64,000 nucleotides of DNA from Setoptus koraiensis (Eukaryota; Arthropoda). Shown here in pieces: positions 13,701 through 25,300 of the stretch (position 1 is its first letter; each line of letters begins with the position of its first letter). Location of the stretch: positions 22,878,001 through 22,942,000 of the forward strand of contig CM106586.1 of assembly GCA_048013815.1 (NCBI GenBank), given 5' to 3'. The notes under the pieces were generated by a model. The model worked only from the letters and a program-made list of their open reading frames with translations, was not told the DNA's origin and did no database searches. Both the position numbers and the translations under genes were made by a program.

Positions 13701-16700
13701 CTAACTGGAATGTGCACCAAGAAGCAGTTATCATGGATCCTGATCAGTATGATAATGAAGATAGCTTCCCAGTTTACACTAGATCTGAGGATCAGGACAG
13801 CCCTCATAGAAGCCACAAGAGTAAGAAGTCTTCTTCTGACAGAAGAAGAAATCATCAAAGATGAAATCAATATAACAGAGAGACAGAGAGAGACAGAGAG
13901 ATGTACAGAATAAGAAACCAATCTAATGTACATATAACTGAACATAAATATCATCTTCATCATTACTACCATTGAAGCTATTTGCTGCCATTAGTAAAAT
14001 GAATAATAAAAAAGAGCTGTGTCTCAACTAATTTTTTCAACCATTAACAACAGTATTCCAAACAAAAGTCTATTTGATTGAAAGAGCGAAAGAAAGAAAG
14101 GATAGTCCTCCACAGGACATTATGAGAAAAAGTTTTGAGAGGATTCAATTCCAGCTCACTGAAAACCAGTTGAGCTAGTTGAGTTCTTTGTGGAGAGTCT
14201 ACTTACCATTAACAAACTGTTTTGATACAGAGCTAGCAGGTGATTTTTCTGATGAGTGCATGTTGTTGTTCCCATTATGAAGATGGTAATTTTGTTGTTG
14301 CTGAACCTGATTGTGATCAGGTTGTTCGTCTCCGTCGCTAGAAGCTCCGCCCTCTTGTTCCATAAGTTTCTCTAGCTCATATTCGGCCGAAGCTGTTACA
14401 GGATCTACATCATCATTCCTTCTATCATAGTCTTCAACGGCATGAGTACTGAATATTTTTATTGGATCATGACTGAACTTAACGGCCTTGTGTTTCGCAG
14501 GCGATGATGTTTGCCTTTGCTCTTGATGTTGTCGGTCATTGTCGAGGCACGCGCTTTTTGAAGAAGCCCATCTGTTAGTATTTGACTGATACCGATTATC
14601 ACACCATAATGATTGCTCTTCATCTTCATCATCTGTAGGTGGTAGACCAGATACTTCAGTGTAATAATGTCCATCGGAAAGAATGTGATATTCAACATTA
14701 TCGACTACGACACTACCGCATTCAGTTAGAGCGCCATCAGTTACAAGTGAAGAAGATTTTGTACCCTCACTATTGTATCCAGATAGTTTTTCTAACTGTT
14801 GATGGCTTGAATCTGCACCATCCTCTCCTCTATTCGACTGACCACAACCATCATGATTAACTGCAGGTTCGCAGCTTTTTGAACTCTGTGAGTTCGAACT
14901 ACTTGAGGTATCCTCGCTAGCTAAGCTATGATCATTAGAGCTAGTTGTAGCAGCTTGTTGTCGGACAGTACCATTATTACTGCAGTTGTTATTCGCGTCA
15001 TTAAGTATATCATGTTTCTTATCTTGTGTACACGAAAGTTGTTGTAGCTGTTGCTTCTCTTGCTCATTAACCCACATCTTGCTATTTTTTAGTGTCGATG
15101 GAGTCGTTGATAAACCGGCTTCGTCTTCTATTTTGCAATGCTTCAACTGAATTGCAATATCAACATCACTTTCATCCTGTTTACATTGACTGTCTGCTAG
15201 ACTAGTTGAATTTCTAACTGCAACTTTATTGTTGTGATCCTCTTTGCTATTTAGCCTAGATGCATCAGACTCTACTGAAGTGGCAGTGGATGTAGTGGAT
15301 TTTTTAAAGCCTCTATTGTGAACAGTTACAGTAAAATCTTTAGGCATGGTTGTCGGAGAATCAGCATAATTGTTTTCCAAATCTGTCTGCTCTTTTGTAG
15401 ATTTGTTAGTTTCCAGCGATTCATGGAAATTCGCCTCGGGAGTTGACCAAGATTTCCTACTCAATAACTTTTGTGCCTCCTCTTCTGTCATCATCTCAAC
15501 GTCCTGAAAACATTTGTCGAAGTCTAACGTATCAGGAATTCCACTAATGTCACAGCTGCTCAAGTCTTGTATGTCATTTTCGTGTCCGTTTCTTGTGGTC
15601 AGATCTTGTTGAGCATCATCGGCGATCTTGAGCACTATCTTATCGATAAGATCTTTCGTAGGAGGCAAATTGTTGGTAGATTTAGACAAATCTGCTTCGG
15701 TTTGTTGTTCAGACAAAACAGTTACATTACATCCCTTGTCATTTGTAAGATTTCTAGTCGCTAGTTTGCTGTTTGTGGCAGGGTTTCTTGATGAGGCGTT
15801 AGAATTTTGGCTAGTTACACCGCTTCTAGGCACTGGACGTGGATGTGGTGTCGATTGAGGTGATCTAACTGCTGACATAGATACCTGTGTTTGCTTCAAA
15901 GAAGCTGTAGTTTCATTGGCATTGGTCGTATTATTGTCACTGACTGAATTTGATTTATTGCCTCTGATGCCGACATTACTGCCGACATTAGATGGCGCTG
16001 AATGAGCCGGGGCCATTCTTGAGGATGGTAAACTGGATGATGCATTCGATCTGGCGTTAGACGAGGAGAATGTACGAGAAGGTGACTTGTTGCTCGTTGG
16101 GGATGTATTTGTCATACAACTTGTGTTAATATTATCAGTAGAATTATTTATATGTGAGCTATTCCCGGAGCGTGACACAGGTTGTGCATATCGACCACGC
16201 ACGTTGCTAGGCGGGGATATTTTTGTGCTAGTTTTTGATGCACCATTTGATGAGGCAGTGACAGTTGATTTGTTTGTATCATTACTAGATAAGCGTTCGA
16301 ACACAGCCTTGGCACTGTTGAATCTTGACACTCTACTGGCCGTCCTATTAAGGCCTCTGCCGCTGGTAGCTAAACTTGTGTTAGAGGATGTGTTAGAGGA
16401 TCCAGTGCGATCAATAGATGGTGATCGCCTGCTATTACTTTTGTTGATTTCTTTTGTCGGAGTTGTCCTCGTTGAATCATTCTCGTTGGGGCTCGACATC
16501 TTTGCACCTTGATTCGATGTTAGAGACGCACCTCTTTGTGAAGTTGGCGGATTCGATCGCAATCTGTTTGACGAAGTTGCCATTTGTTTCACAGGTGTTC
16601 TATTTGGACTGTTCTTCACCTGGGATGAAGAGGATATCAAGGGAGAAGAGAGGTTCTTACTGGGCAAGCTATTAGCTTTTGTTTTCTTCTGCGTGTTTGT

Positions 16701-17534
16701 TACCACAACAATTGCTGCTGATGATTGACCAGAGGAAGATAATGAATTTGATGATGTCGATGACGATAATGATGAAGAGGAGGCTGATGATCTGATAGTA
16801 ATAGAGTGTGGTGAAATCTTTTTTGGAGTATCGCCATCATTTTGCCTCCTTGAATCTGCCGAGGGTTCATTTGTTTGACCGCTGGCAGTCCAGTTATTGA
16901 GGCTGAGTGATGAATTAGTTAATTGACTTGAGGACGGTTCTGAAGGTCTACGCTTTGTAACCGAGTTTGAAGTAGTTGATGATGATAGTGCGGATGAATG
17001 ATTTGTACTAATGGTTCGCGCTGACTGAATCCTCGATTGTTGTTGTACAAAAGATGATTTGGCCGGACTAGTAGTAGCACTACCACTATTAGTTTGCATG
17101 TTATTTCCTGATATTGCACGTTGCTGACTGTTACCATTTAAAAAAGATGTCGATGCAGAGATAGGTTTCCCATTTGTGCCTTTAATAGCAGACTGAACTT
17201 TAATTGAGGAATTAGGATTAAGCGATTGAAATATATTTGCAATAGCGCTAACCTTGGTGCCAAGACGTCTAGCCGAGTTACTACTGCTGCATGTATTAAT
17301 TGGATTCTTGCATTTTTTATTGCTATTGATTAGTGTCGATGATTTGTGTTTAATATTTATCTGTTTCTTATCTAAAATAATGATGTCATCTACTATATTC
17401 TGGTTAGTATCAGTTGAGCCGTCTGCATGAATTTGTTCAATTAGATCATTTTGATCAGTTTTGTTTGATTCGCAAACTTCTTGTTCATCTATTTGGTCTG
17501 AATTAGCATTAGCTTTGTCATAGCTCGAGGCCAT
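4789..17534 (-). CDS. PPP1R9A: Neurabin/spinophilin-like PP1-targeting actin scaffold, apparently without PDZ
   Basis: Scaffold that brings protein phosphatase 1 to F-actin. Exons: 14207-17534, 5237-6820, 4789-5141, with donor/acceptor phases 1/1 and 1/1; the 5265-nt sum gives 1754 residues. The first exon encodes a long Ser/Thr/Asn-rich N-terminus with a conserved [13 protein letters not shown] patch. The PP1-docking site is [12 protein letters not shown] (about residue 1020), followed by [20 protein letters not shown], nearly invariant in the family. The second exon starts GFDKQSNED and has a coiled coil (about 1120-1290, including [14 protein letters not shown]) and a low-complexity linker. 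The last exon encodes the SAM domain ([20 protein letters not shown]) and a basic tail. The PDZ domain that normally follows the PP1 site was not found. The 7.4 kb intron contains an opposite-strand gene. Confidence 0.85.
6821..9116. other. Neurabin intron, part 5' of the nested gene
   Basis: About 2.3 kb without a recognisable exon on either strand. I looked for the missing neurabin PDZ (GLGLSI..., LGIFVK-type motifs) on the minus strand and did not see it. The region probably includes the promoter of the nested plus-strand gene. Confidence 0.45.
9117..13864 (+). CDS. CH-domain / ZP-N transmembrane protein, nested in neurabin intron
   Basis: Exons 9117-9275, 9415-10715, 11932-13864; phases agree and the 3393-nt sum gives 1130 residues. 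An in-frame stop precedes the first Met. Residues about 62-172 are a CH domain ([47 protein letters not shown]), closest by eye to the second CH of nesprin/spectraplakin proteins. A hydrophobic stretch ([17 protein letters not shown], about 230-250) follows in the same exon. Next come an Asn-rich spacer, a four-Cys ZP-N domain (about 382-470, including [20 protein letters not shown]), a Pro run, a second membrane helix (about 503-525) and a roughly 600-residue acidic tail with repeats. No ZP-C half is seen. Either this is a two-pass protein with a cytosolic CH domain, or two transcripts share the exon, the shorter starting at the Met near 9949 with a cleavable signal peptide. I do not know the family name. 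Confidence 0.7.
10716..11931 (+). other. Intron 2 of the CH-ZP gene
   Basis: Bounded by AT|GTAAGT and ATGACAG|TATT, joining AT to T as an Ile codon. It contains a 155-codon plus-strand open frame (11148-11615) with no recognisable domain, treated as chance. Confidence 0.7.
12110..12490 (+). repeat. Degenerate coding repeats in CH-ZP tail
   Basis: Within the cytoplasmic tail a motif of the form (L/I)(D/E)(D/E)T(F/Y)(V/I)T...E recurs: [28 protein letters not shown] and [14 protein letters not shown], with a weaker first copy at [16 protein letters not shown]. Spacing is about 35-45 residues. Confidence 0.6.
14005..14010 (+). terminator. Candidate poly(A) signal of CH-ZP gene
   Basis: AATAAA 141 bases after the stop, still inside the neurabin intron. 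Confidence 0.45.
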
Positions 17535-18905
17535 TGTGAATGTATTCCAGATCGATTACGAAAGTGACCTCTCATTTTGAGTTGGACACTGTAAATTGCT
17601 TAGCTTGTTTAGTGAAGCAATCAATTGTGTTAGTAGTTGCTTATTGATTTCCGCTCCTCGTGACATATAAAATAGTATGCATATATAACAATTGTATAGT
17701 CTACTTTAGCAGCATTTAAATTTGATTAGAAAAAATATTATGTTGATTGTATCGTAAAAGAATATTGGCTGACAGTTATGTAAGGTGCACAGTTAAAAAC
17801 TTTGTAACTGTGTCTAGATGAACGGTTTAATATCGTTGACTTAAAATCAATAGCTGTGACATAAATTAAGTGCAACACAGTTGAATGTTGCAAAACAAAA
17901 GAAGAGGAATATAAATTTCGGTGAATACAGTTGTGATAATCTATGCCTGCATTGCTGTTATAAGCTGTAAGATACACCTCGTTGCTGTTGGTTCGATATT
18001 ACTATTGAACAGCTGAATGCTTTCTTGATATTTTCCTTCTGTTATCAACATTTTGAGTACATTTATTCACACATGTGATGATATAATAAATCTTATTGGA
18101 GAGTGAGAGACCAGTTATTATTATTCACAATAGTAATCAACTATCAAGTTGTGTGCATATGTGGCTGTGACACATTGACTGACTGACTGATTATTATCAT
18201 TAATTAAAATTTTGCTCAAGATTGTAATGACCTAGACTGTATGATATCACAGAGACAACTATAATGCTATTATTTGTTGGTTTGGTGATCTTTGATGTTA
18301 TCAACCGCAATCGGTTTACTATGTTATGTGATTGCTGTCAGTGGTGAATAGTATCGGCGCAAACAAGTAAATGGTTGCTGTTACTTATTTTGAAAATTGG
18401 ACTTTCCTCAAACTGATAATCGGGCTTATGATGCAATGTATATCTCGCATAGATATAAATATATATCTCTGTATATAACATTCCTTATACTATACAGCGT
18501 TAATATTAATATTATTCTTATGGTGATAGCTAGAAGTGTGACGGCTTTTTTCTTGGCCTCTCTCCTTACTCGAAGCTCATTCTTAGTGGACGGCCGAGTT
18601 TGGTCCAAGCCCATCGTTTTTTCTTTCTTTCTTCGTTCTTTTGCTTATTTATTATGGTGTGAGTGTGTGTGTGTGTGTGTGTTTGTTTGTGTGTGTGTGC
18701 GTGTGTGTGTGTCTGTGTGTGTGTGCGTGTGTGTGCCTGTGTGTGTATTAGTTAATGGAGTGATTGCACAAGTGGTAGTGGCAGTGGTGGTGGCGCTGGT
18801 TGTTGTATGCGTGTATGTTTCGACCTCGATTAGAGAGTTCTATTTCTCGACGGTTCTCTCTCCGGAGAGCAAGGGAGATAATCTTGCCTGTATGTGTGCA
18901 TTTGT
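17535..18905. other. Neurabin upstream region with GT microsatellite
   Basis: AT-rich sequence upstream of the neurabin start; a GT-rich tract lies at about 18660-18745. No coding signal. It probably contains neurabin 5' UTR and promoter. Confidence 0.4.
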
Positions 18906-19405
18906 NNNNNNNNNNNNNNNNNNNNNNNNNNNNNNNNNNNNNNNNNNNNNNNNNNNNNNNNNNNNNNNNNNNNNNNNNNNNNNNNNNNNNNNNNNNNNNN
19001 NNNNNNNNNNNNNNNNNNNNNNNNNNNNNNNNNNNNNNNNNNNNNNNNNNNNNNNNNNNNNNNNNNNNNNNNNNNNNNNNNNNNNNNNNNNNNNNNNNNN
19101 NNNNNNNNNNNNNNNNNNNNNNNNNNNNNNNNNNNNNNNNNNNNNNNNNNNNNNNNNNNNNNNNNNNNNNNNNNNNNNNNNNNNNNNNNNNNNNNNNNNN
19201 NNNNNNNNNNNNNNNNNNNNNNNNNNNNNNNNNNNNNNNNNNNNNNNNNNNNNNNNNNNNNNNNNNNNNNNNNNNNNNNNNNNNNNNNNNNNNNNNNNNN
19301 NNNNNNNNNNNNNNNNNNNNNNNNNNNNNNNNNNNNNNNNNNNNNNNNNNNNNNNNNNNNNNNNNNNNNNNNNNNNNNNNNNNNNNNNNNNNNNNNNNNN
19401 NNNNN
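18906..19405. other. Assembly gap (exactly 500 N)
   Basis: Second 500-N placeholder, next to GT-rich sequence, which may have stopped the assembly. Confidence 0.99.
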
Positions 19406-19781
19406 GTTAGAGGATGCGCGAAGCCACTAATAAACAATGCTTGCTGTTACTGGTTGGACATCTATTGAAAAGTGTGGCGTTCGATGGCGCAGGCAGACTA
19501 GTTTGCACATAATGTCCCGTTGTGTCGCACAGTGCGTGTGTGTGCTTTATGGTAAGACCGTTGAGGGTAGACTCTTGCACTGCCCCGCAGCTTGCGCAAG
19601 CTCGGCACCGCCGAGTCTATAGTAGATGGAGAGAGTTATTTCCATTTATGACACCAATGGAAGTGCAGTCATAAATGCAATGTGTGTGTGTGTTTGTTTG
19701 TGCAGTTGCATCAGACGAACGCGCCCAATGTGTATTCTAGCGTGTGTTTGTGTGCATAAATTGATTCTCTTTTCGGTGCCA

Positions 19782-19782
<1 letters not shown>

Positions 19783-19836
<54 letters not shown>
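19783..19836. repeat. (GT)n microsatellite
   Basis: About 54 bases of uninterrupted GT, extended by imperfect GT-rich sequence to about 19866. Confidence 0.95.
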
Positions 19837-19839
<3 letters not shown>

Positions 19840-21500
19840 TGTGCGTGTGTGTGTGCGTTTGTGCGTTGCATCATATAGAGTGGACGGGCTCGAAAATACG
19901 ATCTATCTGAAACGCTCTATGCACCATACCTTTCGCACATACTCTTGCAGCGTGTGCTCTAGGGGCCGCGCACAGAATTGGCCCCAAAATTGTGCGAAGT
20001 GTTGTTGCTGGCTGGCGAGCAGAACAAAGTTGGACCTGCCGCATTCGACGATTCGCTCGCTCCCTCTGGCGATCTTGCCATGAATGTCTGGTCGAAACGA
20101 GAGGCCGTGTCCCAGACAGTTATAGATGTGAGGCCACGTTTCTTCTCGACTTATTGCAAATCAGTCGCATCGACGTTGCACACAATTTTCTGTCTGTGCC
20201 TGATTTGATTTGCTCAAAATTCACACTCTCTCAGTATAGAGCTGGCCGATTTCTTTTTCTCTCTCTCTCTCTCTCTGTTTGCTCGATTCTGTCAGCTCAG
20301 CTCGCGAACCGCCAACTATTCAGGGGTATTTGTGCCATATGAATTATATGAAGTATCCGATAAAATTCACTCTCAGCTCCGTCTAAGTTTGTGCGTGTGC
20401 GTGTGTGTGTGTGCGCAAAAGAAGCCCATGTGCGGTCCGGTCCCCTCAAACTAGAATATCTGTGGCTGAAATGTGTGTGCAATACTGCGCAAAAGATACG
20501 AAAGATCGTTCATGCGCGTCTGGCCTATCTATATCCGTTATATTATAGAGAGCGGCCGCTATGGATAGGCCGCTTCTTCTGTGTGTAGCTTTGCTCACAG
20601 TGTGCATGTGTATGTGTGTGTGTGTCTTGACAAAGAATAACCAACCTATCGCCTCTTTCGCCACACACACACACACAGCCTGTGTCACACAAGCCCGTAC
20701 AAATTCGCCGGAATTCGGGATGCTGCTTGTGTTCATGCGTTTGACGTAGATGACATAGTGCCATTATGTCGTTTTCTGCATAAAGTCTGCCTCTCTCTCT
20801 CTCTGGCTGGGCATTGTGTCATGCGAACCCTCATTAAGCAACTGTTTCTATTTTGAGCCACCAACTATACGTTGTGCGGCCAAACCATTGTGTGCCGACA
20901 CAATTAACCGGGCACGCTGTGGCACAAGCGGCTAGAGAGCGACAGACTGTTGTTGCCGAAGCGGTTGGCTCGGTTGACCAATTTGAGCATACTGACGGTG
21001 AGTGTGCAGTGCATAACTGTTTAAGTGGAAACGTTAGGCGCGCATACACCGACACAATGTGGCCGCTAAAGGACCCCACCATTTGTCGTCTGTTGATGAC
21101 TGAAAAACCAAGAATTCAAATAGATCATATACCACGTACCACGGACCTGTTTCATACGGCTCTAAATTCTGAGCTCTGTACTCAACCTGGCGACAAAGCG
21201 TGTTGTACATGTATTTGTATGAGCAGTGTGTTTGTGTATGGCGATGTTCATGGCGGCGTTCGCGACAAGCGGGACACGCCAGTAAACAGATTGAAAGTCA
21301 GACACAGTGACTGGATTTTCCATGATGATCAATGATAGATTGCCTTTGCCTCAACCTCAAGACAAACAGATTATACCTCGACATCAAAGCACCCCCTCCA
21401 CCTCGACACACAATACTCACAAGCACCCGTTGCTTGTTAATTTAGGTAGCGAACTAGACCATGTATCGCAACTTCATCCAAAATTCCACACACACTTCCC

Positions 21501-21516
21501 TACACACACACACACA

Positions 21517-21554
<38 letters not shown>

Positions 21555-21558
21555 CACA

Positions 21559-21592
<34 letters not shown>
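21501..21592. repeat. (CA)n microsatellite
   Basis: About 90 bases of CA with TA and TCA interruptions. Confidence 0.95.
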
Positions 21593-22265
21593 ATGAGAAA
21601 TAATAGGGCTGACTACACCTATTGACTTGGCATGACTGCTATATATCAGTTATTAGTGTGATAAGTTTTATATAGTAGGTAGAGAACATCATAGAGAGGA
21701 CTCTAGTGTTGATTTATACGAGTAATTATAACATGTTATATTAACATATAATGATGTTGCAGACACTCTAAAATGGTATCATATCTGCACTAGTAATTAA
21801 CCTGGTTTAGTGGACAATAGTGCTTGTTATGTCGTAAGGGTACCCTCAATATGTGGTCAGATGTGATCACAATAGTTAGAATCATATATTTCGTTATGAC
21901 CAGCACAAAGTGTCGTCTTTGTAATGATCGTCTGTTGTGCATCAATATGTGCGATATTGGTTTGCACGTATTGCGTAATATATGTTGTTGTGATTGTGAT
22001 TTAGTCGGAGTAGTTTGTAATTCCACCCAACACACTCACGCACACACACACTCACACACATGAACACACGCACACACACTAACACATAGATATATATGCC
22101 GGTTATACTGCACACCATGGTCCCTTGCCAATTGACTAGCATCGCCAGTACTACTTCTAATACTAATCGTTATATATTGTTGTGGATAAAGACAAAGCCT
22201 GCTAGCTACAAATTTGGCATACGCAATGTTTTATGTTACATCATGAATGAAAACAAGTGAAAATT

Positions 22266-22276
22266 GTGCGTGTGTG

Positions 22277-22310
<34 letters not shown>
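22266..22310. repeat. (GT)n microsatellite
   Basis: About 45 bases of GT with two GC interruptions. Confidence 0.9.
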
Positions 22311-22316
<6 letters not shown>

Positions 22317-25300
22317 ACGGCGAGGCGAGGGGAAGGGAGATTTGATTCCATTAGGATGATCCAGAGAACACACATAGTTCAGCGCTCAAATTTGTTTATT
22401 GTGTATGTGGTTAGTTTGAGTTTATTTGTACTGGGTAAGTTTTTACCAAAGTGAAAGGTATGGCACAGTCAAGTAGTACCCGTTGGAAAAATTCCAAGTG
22501 AGTTATGGTTACACAAGCACCCCACAAGTTTGCCCAGTACAAAATAGCACACACAAACACGTGCACGGAGAGCCGAGATAAGGTTCGAACAAACAACAAC
22601 AAAATTGTTGTATAGGTGCTGGGCTCTTGGGCCGCCTAATTTTGGATTGATGACAGTGACGCTCGTTGAGAGCAAGAGAAAATGAGCTATATGAGCCAAC
22701 CACTCACATGTTGTTATACACATATCTGGTGTCGTTTGTACACAACATCCGGATGAGATCAGCCAAACAAATACAACAATTGTTACTAGAACCATTGAAA
22801 GCCAACTGGCCCCAGTTCGGTCAAGTGTCCTCTGGTCTTGTTTCGCGGTCGTTGAAGGCGTCGCTTATTATACTATATAAACATTGTGTGTCTGTATGTC
22901 AGATGAATGGCAATTCTATCGGACATCATCAGTGGGAGAGTAATGATGAATGATGATGACACCAATGATTATTGCTGACTTGAAACTCATCAGTTTAATT
23001 CTGTTCATATGATTAAACCCGTTCGCCGTTTGATTAAATTGAGGCGCAATTGGGCGCGTGGCGGCCTCTTTGCCCACGCACAATCTTAACCATGTCGTCT
23101 AACTTGTCAATAAATCTAATGCCAAAGATGACAATCATACATACATGTAATCGTGACATTACATCACAAACACACACACGCGCACACATTTTACACTGAA
23201 ATGAATAATCTCATTTGTAATAAGCTCGCTCTCTCTATAAACGTATCATATAACCAAGTTGTGTTGCCATGGTGCAATACTGCAAGCTCACTCTATATCT
23301 GACCTCAATCGAACTACTACTACTAGCCCATTGAGATTGCTGCTCTATCCTGGCCGGTCCTCGAGTCGCTGTGACAAATAGACAGGTGCTAGATGCTGCA
23401 TGGGCAGGCCCCAAACCGCTACTGGCGCGAGTCGGTGCAATGGATTACGTAACTAGAGCAGCAGCAACTGCAGCGCCATCTGACATCCGCCGCTTTAAAT
23501 GTGTTTGGCCAGCTAGCAGTTGTTTGGTTGGTTATGTGTATTTATGACAGTGAATATGGTTACAACACGGAGCCCACGCAAATACACACGATTACAAAAT
23601 GCGCTAGCGTTTGAATGCGAAGCGTTCACAGTCTTGTTTTCTTTATATAGTACATGTACGCTGTCTGTATTGATATAATACGTGACTGTACGTGTTATTA
23701 TACTCTACTTCTACCAACAACAACATACAGTACGGCATCAATACCGCCTATCATGAATATATATATATATACATATATACGCCTTCATCTCTAGCAACAA
23801 TACCATGGCAGTGTTTCACATAAATTTCACTAACACTCTTATGTCGCTGTTGCTGGCCGGGTTGGCCAGCGTGGTGGTTTATTGTAAGCTATACTAACAA
23901 CTAACAGGCTATTGTGCTGTTGTGTGATATGGTGTGCTAGTAGCCGGGCAAGATTGGACATTCAATAATACCGTTCAATTCCTTTCAGCTAGTTAGCGAT
24001 ACACAAGGCCAGCCTGCTCCTACAATTGAGTGGCAATAAACGCCAATCAATTTAGCTTGTAGTGGAAGGAGAGGAGTCCCGCACAACAGATATGGTAGTT
24101 GTGTGATCGATTGTGTAAACAGCTTGTTGGTTTTGTTGTAAACTTACAAACTTTGGGCCATCATTGCCATTGACGTATGTATTTGTTCAAACAAACCAAC
24201 ACATTAGTGTTAATGTACGCTTTGATGACGTAATGCCTCGCCGTATTGCTTGATGGAACAATAGGAATTTCATAGACAAACAACAACGAACTGGCTATTG
24301 AGGCATTTCTTTTTGTCCCAATCAACCATAGTTCATCATATCAATGAATGGGAGAGAGAGGGGGGGGCACATGGACGAGCAAAATGGAAGATAAAACAAC
24401 ATTCAATCTTATAGTGTGCTCTATGACGAATACATTTATACCTGTGCGATTCTTTATGAGTGTGTTCACAAGCTACTGAACTCACGACACTTAATCTACA
24501 ATGGAATCAATCTATTTGAATGCATTAGTTTTTTAATTTGTCATTCAAAGTTCTTTTGCCCAATCGTGTACTGGTTAATGTACTGGTGACACTCGATCAC
24601 GATGTACCCGACATACTGATTGCATACAAAACTGAAACGAAACAAATAATTGAGTCCAGACAATGTAAGAGCAAGTGTGTCAATATCGAACCATGGCTAC
24701 CATTTTGGGGCCAGATTAAACAAGTCAATAGAGCAATTTGCTCGGTAGAATCGTTGTATCTGCATGATAAGTAGCTCCAGATTTATAAAAAGAAATGACT
24801 TTTTTTCCAAATTTAAATATAGTATAAAGTCAATGGACGATCAACGAGAACATTCGATCAATTTTTGTTGACATGACGCGTCATGACGCAGATGGTTAGG
24901 GCATCTCTCACCGAAGGCGTGAATAATATGCTTCATGTCAATATTATAATATCTAAGATAAATATCTCGTTGTTTATGGTTCATCATTCCGAATAGTAGG
25001 AAGAATTCTCGGATTTTCCTTTATCTTTTTTATAGTTTTTTATAACTACAAATAAACTGGTGTAAACTTGAATATATCAACGCATATAGTACAACGCAGA
25101 CGCAGAGATTAGGTGTAATATGATTACAAATACGAGCGACTTGGTGTTTTGTTAGCGTAAGAATTTTCGACAATCCATTTCACTCTTCTAAGTTTGAGTG
25201 GTTCGATTATTTACTCAACACTCTGGGCTCGAGGCTAGTTCTGAAGCCCACAGTTTGTTTTTGAGACCGTTGCCTTAGAATGCGCGCGCGTGTAGTCGAG

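Noticed and set aside
18748-19468. Long open frames across the N gap
   Set aside because: They are artefacts of translating N; the remaining residues come from GT repeats.
19626-20083. Val-Cys-rich small proteins
   Set aside because: Produced by GT microsatellites in all frames; the same holds for similar frames at 21500, 27200-28200 and 58400.
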